A DNA stretch of 64,000 bases from Solea solea (GCF_958295425.1 NC_081143.1:11846094-11910093); one strand, 5' to 3'. Positions 45,626 through 57,427 are shown, counted from the stretch's first letter. Notes: a model not told the origin generated them from the letters alone. Numbers and translations: made by a program.

Positions 45626-47800
45626 GGTGGTGACGGCCTCAGGAGTCAAGGACAGACATGCCCAAGTTAACTCAGTATGAACTTTGATTTGTTATTTTCA
45701 TACAATTATTGGATTGTATATTGGATTTGTTTCATGACCTTTTTCCAAAGCTGGTACGGCTTCATTGAGGTCTCTTTGACTTCAGAGTCATCGTTACAGC
45801 CTCAGTATGGAGGTAGCACTTGAAGCGGCCATTAGTTTGGCTCAGAACTGTATTGCCTGAGGTGTTTGCTCTCTCCTGAGAACTTTAAACTTTAAATACT
45901 TTTTTGAGCCATATTGTAAAAAAAATCCAGGATGAAGACCCATTTGCACCAAAGCAGCTGAGTCTCTTTTGGGCTGAATGTCTTGGTAACCACTCTCTGT
46001 GTGGGTGAGTGAAGAATATCGTCATCCCGGTGGCTATTTGTGACTACAGCAGTCGATAAAAAGCACAGCTGCAGCAGGTGTTGGGCTCAGGATGTCACAA
46101 CTTGTGTCTGTGTGTTACTGAGCATTGGAAATTACAGTTTGGCATCGTACTGATGGATTTCTTTAATCGTCATGGTGATTTTATAGTGAGTGATGTGACT
46201 AGAGATGCAAGGTGGTAGGAATGTAACACCTGTTGTACTTGTATAATCTAATGTACCTTTATGGTACTATTGCAAAAGTCAGTAGTTGCTATATTGTTGT
46301 GCTAGCTAGCTAGCTGCTTACTCCGCAGTGTAACATGTTGACTGAAATCAGCGCTGTCCTCTCAGAAACGCCCCTTTACAGACAAGAGAGGACAGAGACA
46401 TTCATGTGGTCAAACTATCCAACACTCTTTTGTCCAGCAGAAGCAGCAGCTCCGAACTCCTGAAAGGAAACAGGAAGTTGAAAAACCGCAGTTATTTGAA
46501 TTCTCCTCAGGGCCGATCGTATGTGAATATTTTCCAGAATTCAACCTGGTGCACTGTGATCACTCAAGACAAACAAACAGATCCTCAAAAAACAGCTCAC
46601 AAACACGCAAGTTAGTCAAAGGATTGTTGCCATGGCTTCAGGAAGCCACCACAGACATGACTCAACCTCCTGCCTTAATCGTACCCACCCCCATGCAGTC
46701 ACAAAATGTTCACACAGACGTGAAAAAGCACACTGATTTCTAGCTATTTTTGTAACACAAATCAATGACATTTAAATATTACACTGTAGAAAAGTATTTG
46801 TGACAAGACTTTCACCAGCAAAGCAGACTCTACATGAATCCAGTCGGGGGGGGAAGGGGGTTTCAAAAGCTCATATTTTCAATATTAGTAAGATTCCTTT
46901 AATTCCAGTATAAAATATTATGACACATCCCACCCACTAATTTCACATGTATGTTCTACAGTTCAGCAGTGGAGCCACAGCTTGTGACACACTCGAGCTG
47001 AGAGTCCACTTTTCTTTTCTAATGACCTTGTTCTTCATTGTGTAGATAATCAAACAAATGGGGCTCGAACTCTTGCTGCTATGAACGCTGACACACATCC
47101 CTTCTCCCACATTACTGTTTGATTACGCTACTGCTTGAAGTGTTAATTCACATTTGAATGTTAACTTATGTATTTAAAATCATTTTTATCAGTGTGATCA
47201 ACTTTGGGAAAAAGTAAAAAAAAAAAAAAAACTTTTGTCTGTGTTTTGTTTTTGGATCAATAGTCGTCATCATTTTTTTTTATTTATCCAAAACCACAAG
47301 TTTCTAAATGTATTCTCGTGTCCTAACAGTGAGAACACAGAGGCTTTTTTCTTCTGCCTGGCGGTGATGATAGATATTGCAGTACACAATCGAAACCTCG
47401 TTTATTTCGGGTGAGAAATATAAACTTGTGGTTGTGTTTACAATCCCTGATTTTTTAAGGTCTTTCTTTAATATTTTGTAAGGTATCTTTTTGTGTGTTA
47501 GGAAGCCCCTTTAGCCTGCTCTGTACTTATAGGGTGTATCATGATATAGACTGAAAGGTTATGGTAAATGTCACTTTATAAAGCTACTGATTGTAATCTT
47601 GTAAATGTTTTTGGCCAGTGGCGCTCTCTGAGATTCACCTGTGGCGTGTTTTTATTTTGTGCCGGCAGTTCGACCAAATTGGGGAAAGAACATATATATA
47701 TATATATTTTGTATAAATGTTATTCCCTTGTGCAAAACCCTATTTTTAATTTATATTTTTTTTACTGTAACAGCATCACTTTTTGATCAACATCATACAC

Positions 47801-48109
47801 CAGGGGTGTCCAAACTACGACCTTTTATAATGTATTATTTATAGCCAGGTAGGGACTTGGGACTTGTTATTTGACCCCACAAGTGGAAAGAAAGACATTT
47901 TTTCTTTTCATTTGTTCACTCCTGCACGGCTTAGATTTGGTTACATTTCCATTTAAAAATGATAGTTGTGACAATGAAAATTAAAAAATTTTAAAACGGT
48001 GTTTTAAATAAATAAATAAATAAATAATAAATAAATGAGGACCAGTGACCCCCGGAAATCTTCACATTATCAAATATGGCCCTCGTTAAAAAAAGTTTGG
48101 ACACCCCTG
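47801..48109. mobile_element. hAT-like MITE inside the likely 3'UTR
   Basis: Perfect terminal inverted repeats, CAGGGGTGTCCAAACT at 47801 and AGTTTGGACACCCCTG ending at 48109. The 8-bp flanks TCATACAC and ACATACTA match at only five positions, a decayed duplication at best. The interior contains a TAAA tandem (about 48004-48040). Non-coding. Confidence 0.8.
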
Positions 48110-48575
48110 ACATACTAAGTTCACTTCATTACAAGTTACTGTACATTTCTCTTTGATGATGATCTGTAAATGATTTCATACACACATTTTAATCGAGGCC
48201 ACATTTGTTAATGTTTTGCTTTTATTTGTGTTTTTCCCTCCACAACCTCCTTGAAATGTTACTGATCCTGTAATATATTATTTATTTGTCCATGACTGAC
48301 GTATGGACTGATTCCTCCGAACCTGCTTTTCACATGTGCTTTCTTTACACAACATACAGCACACACATTTCCATCAGGACCAACAGCAGACAGACAGACG
48401 GTTACTTTTCACATAGATGGGACGAGTGTGTGGACGCGGACTCTGTGTTTGGCTGCAGCGACGCAGCAGCAGAAGTTAACCTAGCTCTCCTGTCTTTTTC
48501 TTCTTCTCTCTCTCAGTTAAAACAACATGTGATTGTTTGTGAGCTCTGTTCACTGTGAGGTGGATGATTGTGGTT

Positions 48576-48581
48576 AATAAA
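48576..48581 (+). terminator. Candidate NEURL1 polyadenylation signal
   Basis: Canonical AATAAA in GGTTAATAAACTTTCC, followed by a TGTGTTTGAG-type downstream element. It is the best-looking hexamer after the stop outside the MITE interior. Its use is inferred, not shown. Confidence 0.4.
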
Positions 48582-48759
48582 CTTTCCAGATGTGTTTGAG
48601 CTAAATGTATTTGCCTCTTATTTGAAATCACATTTACACACTCTGATACCGTTTCCCGATATAACAAGAATTAGAAATGGTTATTTATGTTTTGTTTTCA
48701 AAATAATAATAAACAAGATTATTTTTGACATTACTGCCTTGATCATAGCAGCTGTGGTG

Positions 48760-48990
48760 TCTCACTACCAATCCCAGCTGACCTAGGCTACAACGAAAGG
48801 CAGGGTACATCCTGGACGGGTCACCAGTCCATCCCAGGGCAAACGCACAGAGACACAGTCCAGTTAACCTCTGTATGTTTTTGGACTGAGGGAGAAAACG
48901 GAAGAACCCCACACAGAAAGGCCTGAAACGGGATGTGAACGGATTATCTGCTTGATGTGAGGTAACAGTGCTACCCACATGGTCCACCGT
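48760..48990 (-). repeat. Teleost interspersed repeat copy
   Basis: Contains CCAATCCCAGCTGACCTAGG, GGGTACATCCTGGACGGG and ACCAGTCCATCCCAGGGC, then TGTTTTTGGACTGAGGGAG. Same family and orientation as 9005-9285. Confidence 0.65.
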
Positions 48991-49018
48991 GTGGCCCAGC
49001 AACCAAATAAATGGATGT

Positions 49019-49130
49019 GAATGGTAAATGGTCGGCATCTATATAGAACTTTTCTAGTCTTGGTGATCACTACAGTTTTGCTATTCACCCATTCACACCC
49101 GTATTCATATGGAGCATCTATGTGCAACTC
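49019..49130. repeat. Fish interspersed repeat fragment (AATGGTAAATGG type)
   Basis: Starts GAATGGTAAATGGTCGGC and has ATATAGAACTTTTCTAGTCT and ATTCACCCATTCACACCCG, phrases of a common fish repeat. Confidence 0.5.
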
Positions 49131-52100
49131 ATTTTTGTGTCTGTGTGTCTGCAGAGGAACTGATTTACATCACATCCACACAAAAGACCTGAGTAAAGTC
49201 ATCACAAGGAGAGAATCATGCAGAAAAGTCTTGTCACTGTTCACTGTGGGCATCCATTTCTCAGCCAGCGATCATCCGTCAGTGTTAACAGCCAGCGTTA
49301 TTAGTTATGCTGCATAGAATATAAGAAAAGACAGACCATAATAGAATTTCATTTCAGGAGTCAGTGTCAATGTTTGTACTGTGCAGGTGTATATTCATAA
49401 GAAAATGCCTGTGCTCACATGAGGAGGAGGAAGAGGAGGCTGAAAAGGAGGCCGGGACATTGGACCAAGAGAGCCATCTAGTGGGGATTTATTGTCACAA
49501 CATTAAGTGCCTATCGCTTGTGAAACTTACACAAAGCAAATTTTCATTTCAAGAAGTATAATTGATGTGATTTGGTACAAAAAAAGAGACAGCATTTATT
49601 TGTTACATTTTCATCTGTTTAATCACACATGCTTGAGTTTGAATGGAGCTGTAGTTATTTTCTTATTGTTTTTCTCATGAGGAATTAGCATCAGATTACA
49701 GTTTAATGCTCTTTCTGGGAAACGCTGTGGTAAGGTGGGAAGAAATGATGGATCGGACTGAAAAGTGCTGCCTCTTTGTTACTTCTTATTCACATCTTAT
49801 CAATGTCATCACGTTTCTTCCAGTGTTAAACGTAATGTGAGGAGTAAATGCTCATCAGGGACCCAGATCATATATGAACAAATTTAAATCTTTAACACTC
49901 CATCCCATGAACTGAAGCTGCAGTAATCTATATTTTATATCAACAAACCTATAGAAAAATACCTCTTATTTCCTTTAGCTTATTTGCTTTGTTTACAGCA
50001 ACAAATGAATGAATGAATGCATGAATAAACTAGAAAATTCCGCGGCAAAATTTTGAGCGTGCTTGCTGTTCTTCCTGCCGATGTCGTCGGGTGCAGGACT
50101 TGTGCTGGTGAAGGAGTAACATTTGGGTGGATTGAACCTTTAAAACTTAGTATTTAGACAAAGTGGTATTCTGGTGGAATCACCCTTTAAAAGAGACTGA
50201 CTCTTAAGCTGTGAGGATACAAACTGGGCTGGGTTGTGATCATTTCGTCGATCGTCTCCCATTCATGTGTATGTGGAAATTATTCGCAGTTTTTTGCAAT
50301 TTTTGTCACCATGGTTGCTCGAAACGCTTAGAAAAGTAAAAGCCCGCCATTCTCGATCAAACTGCACGTTTTGATATAGGATGTGTGGGGGTTTTCTCAA
50401 AACTGTCAAACGATGACATTTTCGTACATAGTTAGTCAAGACCTGCAAACCACTACACCACCATGTCACTCAGGTCTTATGGTAAAATGTCATAGTTTAG
50501 TATGTCGTCCAAAATTAGTTATCCTAAATTATACTATGACTTTTTTGAGTGATTTTGGACGACATACTATACTATGACTTTATTGTCTGATTTTGGACGA
50601 CATACTATACTATGACTTTTTTGATTGATTTTGGACGACATGTTATAATATGACTTTTTGAGTGATTTTGGATGACATACTATACTATGACTTTTTTGAG
50701 TGATTTTGGATGACATACTATACTATGATGTTTTTGAGTGATTTTGGATGACATACTATACTATGATGTTTTTGAGTGATTTTGGACGACATACTATACT
50801 ATGACTTTTTTGACCGATTTTGGATGACATACTAAAGTATGACTTTTTTGACCGATTTTGGACGACATACTATACTATGACTTTTTTGAGTGATTTTGGA
50901 CAACATACTATACTATGACTTTTTTGACCGATTTTGGACGACATACTATACTATGACTTTTTTGAGTGATTTTGGACAACATACTATACTATGACTTTTT
51001 TGACCGATTTTGGACGACATACTATACTATGACTTTTTTGAGTGATTTTGGACGACATACTATACTATGACTTTTTTGACCGATTTTGGACGACATACTA
51101 TACTATGACTTTTTTATCTGATTTTGGACGACAAACTATACTATGACTTTTTTGAGTGATTTTGGACGACATAGTGATTTTGGACGACATACTATACTAT
51201 GACTTTTTTGAGTGATTTTGGACGACATACTATACTATGACTTTTTGGACCGATTTTGGAGGACATACTATACTATGACTTTTTTGACCGATTTTGGATG
51301 ACATACTAAAGTATGACTTCTTGACCGATTTTGGACGACATACTATACTATGACTTTTTTGAGTGATTTTGGACGACATACTATAGTATGACCTTTTTGA
51401 CCGATTTTGGACGACATACTATACTATGACTTTTTTGAGTGATTTTGGATGACAAACTATAGTATGACTTTTTTGACCGATTTTGGACGACATACTATAC
51501 TATGACTTTTTTGAGTGATTTTGGATGACAAACTATAGTATGACTTTTTTGACCGATTTTGGACGACATACTATACTATGACTTTTTTGACCGATTTTGG
51601 ACGACATACTATACTATGACTTTTTTGACCGATTTTGGACGACATACTATACTATGACTTTTTTGACCGATTTTGAACGACATACTATACTATGACTTTT
51701 TTGATTGATTTTGGACGACATGTTATAAGATGACTTTTTGAGTGATTTTGGATTACATACTATACTATGACTTTTTTGAGTGATTTTGGATGACATACTA
51801 TACTATGATGTTTTTGAGTGATTTTGGATGACATACTATACTATGATGTTTTTGAGTGATTTTGGATGACATACTATACTATGATGTTTTTGAGTGATTT
51901 TGGATGACATACTATACTATGACTTTATTGTCTGATTTTGGACGACATACTATACTATGACTTTTTTGATTGATTTTGGACGACATGTTATAATATGACT
52001 TTTTGAGTGATTTTGGATGACATACTATACTATGACTTTTTTGAGTGATTTTGGATGACATACTATACTATGATGTTTTTGACCGATTTTGGACGACATA

Positions 52101-53798
52101 CTATACTATGACTTTTTTGAGTGATTTTGGACAACATACTATACTATGACTTTTTTGACCGATTTTGGACGACATACTATACTATGACTTTTTTGAGTGA
52201 TTTTGGACAACATACTATACCATGACTTTTTTGACCGATTTTGGACGACATACTATACTATGACTTTTTTGAGTGATTTTGGACAACATACTATACTATG
52301 ACTTTTTTGACCGATTTTGGACGACATACTATACTATGACTTTTTTGAGTGATTTTGGACGACATACTATACTATGACTTTTTTGAGTGATTTTGGACGA
52401 CATAGTGATTTTGGACGACATACTATACTATGACTTTTTTGAGTGATTTTGGACGACATACTATACTATGACTTTTTGGACCGATTTTGGAGGACATACT
52501 ATACTATGACTTTTTTGACCGATTTTGGATGACATACTAAAGTATGACTTCTTGACCGATTTTGGACGACATACTATACTATGACTTTTTTGAGTGATTT
52601 TGGACGACATACTATAGTATGACCTTTTTGACCGATTTTGGACGACATACTATACTATGACTTTTTTGAGTGATTTTGGATGACAAACTATAGTATGACT
52701 TTTTTGACCGATTTTGGACGACATACTATACTATGACTTTTTTGACCGATTTTGGACGACATACTATACTATGACTTTTTTGACCGATTTTGGACGACAT
52801 ACTATACTATGACTTTTTTGACCGATTTTGAACGACATACTATACTATGACTTTTTTGATTGATTTTGGACGACATGTTATAAGATGACTTTTTGAGTGA
52901 TTTTGGATGACATACTATACTATGACTTTTTTGAGTGATTTTGGATGACATACTATACTATGATGTTTTTGAGTGATTTTGGATGACATACTATACTATG
53001 ATGTTTTTGAGTGATTTTGGATGACATACTATACTATGACTTTTTTGACCGATTTTGGACGACATACTATACTATGACTTTTTTGAGTGATTTTGGACGA
53101 CATACTATACTATGACTTTTTTGAGTGATTTTGGACGACATACTATACTATGACTTTTTTGAGTGATTTTGGACGACATACTATACTATGACTTTTTGGA
53201 CCGATTTTGGAGGACATACTATACTATGACTTTTTTGACCGATTTTGGATGACATACTAAAGTATGACTTCTTGACCGATTTTGGACGACATACTATACT
53301 ATGACTTTTTTGAGTGATTTTGGACGACATACTATAGTATGACCTTTTTGACCGATTTTGGACGACATACTATACTATGACTTTTTTGAGTGATTTTGGA
53401 TGACAAACTATAGTATGACTTTTTTGACCGATTTTGGACGACATACTATACTATGACTTTTTTGACCGATTTTGGACGACATACTATACTATGACTTTTT
53501 TGACCGATTTTGGACGACATACTATACTATGACTTTTTTGACCGATTTTGAACGACATACTATACTATGACTTTTTTGATTGATTTTGGACGACATGTTA
53601 TAAGATGACTTTTTGAGTGATTTTGGATGACATACTATACTATGACTTTTTTGAGTGATTTTGGATGACATACTATACTATGATGTTTTTGAGTGATTTT
53701 GGATGACATACTATACTATGATGTTTTTGAGTGATTTTGGATGACATACTATACTATGATGTTTTTGAGTGATTTTGGATGACATACTATACTATGAC

Positions 53799-53940
53799 GT
53801 TTTAAGTCTTTTGGGACAACATGCTCTTTAACAGGTCCCAAGGTTAGTGTAGTGGTTAAGAATCTCACCTTTAAGAAAAAAGACCCGGGTTCGAGTCCTG
53901 GTTAGAACAGGGTCTCTCTGTCACACATTTATTTGTGTAA
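53799..53940 (+). repeat. Non-satellite insert 1 in the array, with tRNA-like core
   Basis: Runs from TTTTAAGTCTTTTGGGAC to ATTTATTTGTGTAATTTTGG and is followed directly by normal 38-bp units. The core 53842-53908 has a box-A-like TAGTGTAGTGG, a perfect box B GGTTCGAGTCC, and a five-pair T-arm (CCGGG with CCTGG, one GU pair). The acceptor stem and anticodon stem do not pair, so it is not a working tRNA gene. Confidence 0.8.
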
Positions 53941-54896
53941 TTTTGGAAGACATACTAAACTATGACTTTTTTGAGTGATTTTGGATGACATACTATACTA
54001 TGACTTTTTTGACCGATTTTGGATGACATACTAAAGTATGACTTTTTTGACCGATTTTGGACGACATACTATACTATGACTTTTTTGAGTGATTTTGGAC
54101 GACATACTATACTATGACTTTTTTGACCGATTTTGGACGACATACTATACTATGACTTTTTTGAGTGATTTTGGACGACATAGTGATTTTGGACGACATA
54201 CTATACTATGACTTTTTTGAGTGATTTTGGACAACATACTATACTATGACTTTTTTGACCGATTTTGGACGACATACTATACCATGACTTTTTTGAGTGA
54301 TTTTGGATGACATACTATAGTATGACTTTTTTGACCGATTTTGGACGACATACTATACTATGACCTTTTTGACTGATTTTGGACGACATACTATACTATG
54401 ACTTTTTTGACTGATTTTGGACGACATACTATACTATGACTTTTTGGACCGATTTTGGACGACATACTATACTATGACTTTTTGGACCGATTTTGGAGGA
54501 CATACTATACTATGACCTTTTTGGGTGATCTTGGACGACATACTATACTATGATGTTTTTGAGTGATTTTGGACGACATACTATACTATGACTTTTTTGA
54601 GTGATTTTGGATGACATACTATACTATGACTTTTTTGAGTGATTTTGGATGACATACTATACTATGACTTTTTTGACCGATTTTGGACTACATACTATAG
54701 TATGACTTTTTTGACCGGTTTTGGAGGACATACTATACTATGACTTTTTTGAGTGATTTTGGACGACATACTATACTATGACTTTTTTGACCGATTTTGG
54801 ACGACATACTATACTATGACTTTTTTGAGTGATTTTGGATGACATACTATAGTATGACTTTTTTGAGTGATTTTGGATGACATACTATACTATGAC

Positions 54897-55038
54897 ATTT
54901 TAAGTCTTTTGGGACAACATGCTCTTTAACAGGTCCCAAGGTTAGTGTAGTGGTTAAGAATCTCACCTTTAAGAAAAAAGACCCGGGTTCAAGTCCTGGT
55001 TAGAACAGGGTCTCTCTGTCACACATTTATTTGTGTAA
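54897..55038 (+). repeat. Non-satellite insert 2 in the array, near-identical to insert 1
   Basis: The sequence equals insert 1 except for a G-to-A in the box B (GGTTCAAGTCC, still matching the consensus) and a G-to-A at the left junction (GACATTTT against GACGTTTT). Tandem amplification of a block of about 1.1 kb explains both copies. The tRNA-like core is 54940-55006. Confidence 0.8.
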
Positions 55039-56201
55039 TTTTGGAAGACATACTAAACTATGACTTTTTTGAGTGATTTTGGATGACATACTATGGTATG
55101 ACTTTTTTGACCGATTTTGGACGACATACTATACTATGACCTTTTTGACTGATTTTGGATGACATACTATACTATGACTTTTTTGAGTGATTTTGGACAA
55201 CATACTATACTATGACTTTTTTGAGTGATTGTGGACGACATACTATACTATGACTTTTTGGACCGATTTTGGAGGACATCCTATACTATGACTTTTTTGA
55301 GTGATTTTGGATGACATACTATAGTAAGACTTTTTTGAGTGATTTTGGACGACATACTATACCTTGACTTTTTTGAGTGATTTTGGATGACATACTATAC
55401 TATGACTTTTTTATCTGATTTTGGACGACATACTATACTATGACTTTTTTATCTGATTTTGGACGACAAACTATACTATGACTTTTTTAAGTGATTTTGG
55501 ATGACATACTATACTATGACTTTTTTGACTGGTTTTGGACAACATACTATACTATGACTTTTTTATCTGATTTTGGGCGAAATACTATACTATGACTTTA
55601 TTGAGTGATTTTGGATGACATACTATAGTATGACTTTTTTGACCGGTTTTGGAGGACATACTATACTATGACTTTTTTGAGTGATTTTGGATGACATACT
55701 ATACTATGACTTTTTTGAGCGATTTTGGAAGACATGCTATCGTATTACTTTTTATACCGATTTTGGACGACATACTATACTATGACTTTTTTGAGTGATT
55801 TTGGATGACAAACTATAGTATGACTTTTTTGAGTGATTTTGGACGACATACTATACTATGACTTTTTTGGGTGATCTTGGACGACATACTATACTGTGAT
55901 GTTTTTGAGTGATTTTGGACGACATACTATACTATGACTTTTTTGAGTGATTTTGGACGACATACTATACTATGACTTTTTTGAGTGATTTTGGATGACA
56001 TACTATACTATGACTTTTTTGACCGATTTTGGACTACATACTATAGTATGACTTTTTTGACCGGTTTTGGAGGACATACTATACTATGACTTTTTTGAGT
56101 GATTTTGGACGACATACTATAGTATGACTTTTTTGACCGGTTTTGGAGGACATACTATACTATGACTTTTTTGAGTGATTTTGGACGTGATTTTTTTAAA
56201 A

Positions 56202-56315
56202 GACTCCTGTTAAATATAGAGGTATCCCTGGTAGTTGTTGGAGATTAACCTATGTTTTTAGGATTGTTAAGGCGAGGCAAGTAGAGCCGGTGGAAATGTG
56301 CCATAAGTCTATGCC
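56202..56315. repeat. Fragment of the 11.2-11.6 kb MITE at the array's right edge
   Basis: Shares AGACTCCTGT, TAGTTGTTGGAGAT, AACCTA, GGATTGTTAAG and GAGCCGGTGGAAATGTGCC with the element at 11365-11600, with an extra insertion of about 20 bases after AGACTCCTG. It lies immediately beyond the last satellite unit. Confidence 0.6.
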
Positions 56316-56724
56316 CTTTGCTACCCTCACGTAACTTCCGGGACACTGAGCCTACTGATCCATGTCAGTCAAAAACTAATTAGCCAATGGAGACGCTCTG
56401 CTGAAAAACCCTGCCCACCCGAGAGGTTTGTGCCAAAACTGCAAACAAAAAATCAGGGAGCGCCAACGAGAGAGAGCAGCAGAGAGACCGCAAAGCCGAG
56501 AGACAGCGCAAAAGTCTGAGCTGAGAGAGAGAAGCAGAGGGAACCGTAAACAAAATAATGTTAGTAATTTACACTATTTGACAAATTATTTGATTGCAAG
56601 TTATAAGTTATAAACTATAAGAAATTAGTTTTATGTTCTCTCCTATTTTTGTTTCTTTCTTTTGGAACAAATCTAATTCCATAACTGATGCCCTGTCTGT
56701 CACTCGCTTCTCACTGCCTTCATC

Positions 56725-56955
56725 TACTGAGAACTCTAGGTTCTCACTAGTATGCCTTGCAGCAGCAGGCACTAATAATATCAAACAGAATATGAGCCAA
56801 GTACGATTACAATAGATGCTTGCGCTGCAATGCATACTAGTGAGAACTCTAGGTTCTCTCTTGCAGCAGGCACTAACAAGAGATGTTTGCGCTGCAATGC
56901 ATTCTAGGGAGTTCTGGCTAGTATGCCTTGTAGCAGCAGGCACTAATAAATTGAC
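56725..56955. repeat. Degenerate local repeat of AGAACTCTAGG / GCAGCAGGCACTAA units
   Basis: GAGAACTCTAGGTTCTC occurs at about 56729 and 56841. GCAGCAGGCACTAA-type motifs occur at about 56760, 56863 and 56933. TTGCGCTGCAATGCAT occurs at about 56820 and 56887. It looks like about three units of a tandem or nested duplication. Confidence 0.75.
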
Positions 56956-57262
56956 TTGTTTCAAGTGTGTTGGATATAGTAAGCTATATACAGCTGGTGT
57001 GTGTTAGATGTGCATGCATATTTGTTTATGTCTATGCATGATTTTCTCCTTCTTTCATTTTTCAAATCACAATGTAAAAACAGTTTCTCAGTGTTTTTTT
57101 GTTATCAGACTGTAAAAGCTTTGGCTCATTCATGCAAATGACTTTAATTCATGAATTGTTAAGATGTACGTGCCTATGTTTTAAATCACAGTAAAATGAA
57201 GTTATTATTCATTTAGCAAACCTCTCTTGGAAATGATTTATTTACCAATACAAAATGATATT

Positions 57263-57427
57263 AGATGTTACAGATGCGGTTGTAAATGAAATTTATGGCG
57301 CCATTAGTTCATTGTGTAAGTCGATGTTTCCCAAACGTTCTTTCTATATTCCTCACAGTATCAGTCATGTCAAGAGCAAATGTGTTCGTAATGTGCAGAT
57401 TCATTTACAGCCGTATCTGTAACATCT
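57263..57427. repeat. Foldback with 28-bp arms
   Basis: 57263-57290 and 57400-57427 are inverted copies (AGATGTTACAGATGCGG... against the inverse of ...CCGTATCTGTAACATCT) with two mismatches, separated by about 109 bases. It could be a small MITE or a hairpin-forming element. Confidence 0.85.

Larger units (their letters stand above)
45626..48600 (+). other. Probable NEURL1 3'UTR
   Basis: No further coding exon is expected after the stop. The first clear AATAAA followed by a GT-rich stretch (TGTGTTTGAG) is at 48576-48581, making a 3'UTR of about 3 kb plausible. Inside it are a GCTAGCTAGCTAGC run (46302-46315), an A-run near 47217, TA repeats near 47692-47707 and a hAT-like MITE (47801-48109). 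Earlier polyadenylation cannot be excluded without transcript data. Confidence 0.5.
48601..50488. other. Intergenic DNA downstream of NEURL1
   Basis: 48760-48990 is the common fish repeat in minus orientation. 49019-49130 is another fish repeat (AATGGTAAATGG, TCACCCATTCACACCC-type phrases). A short GGA-rich stretch lies at 49420-49460. The last 50 bases before the satellite array contain an inverted tRNA-like head. No gene was recognised. Confidence 0.7.
50489..56186. repeat. 38-bp satellite array, about 5.7 kb
   Basis: Head-to-tail repeats of a 38-bp unit made of ATTTTGGACGACATACTATA plus CTATGACTTTTTTGAGTG, roughly 140-150 copies. Two main unit types differ at GAGTG or GACCG before ATTTTGG and often alternate, giving a 76-bp dimer. 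A third type has CTATGATGTTTTTGAGTG. Blocks of many units are themselves duplicated; for example 52441-52980 matches 53161-53700 at an offset of exactly 720. The leftmost unit (50489-50515) is inverted. Two non-satellite inserts of about 140 bp carry a tRNA-like sequence. No coding frame is maintained. It begins about 1.9 kb beyond the presumed end of NEURL1. Confidence 0.98.

Noticed and set aside
45312..45680. Separate reading frame over the RING exon
   Set aside because: It is an out-of-frame shadow of NEURL1 exon 6. The correct frame carries all eight RING ligands.
53842..53908. Functional tRNA gene
   Set aside because: Box A, box B and the T-arm look right, but the acceptor ends (CCAAGGT against TTAGAAC) and the anticodon stem do not pair, so it is treated as tRNA-like only.
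50489..56186. CRISPR array
   Set aside because: Units are contiguous 38-bp repeats without unique spacers, and the DNA is vertebrate with no cas genes.
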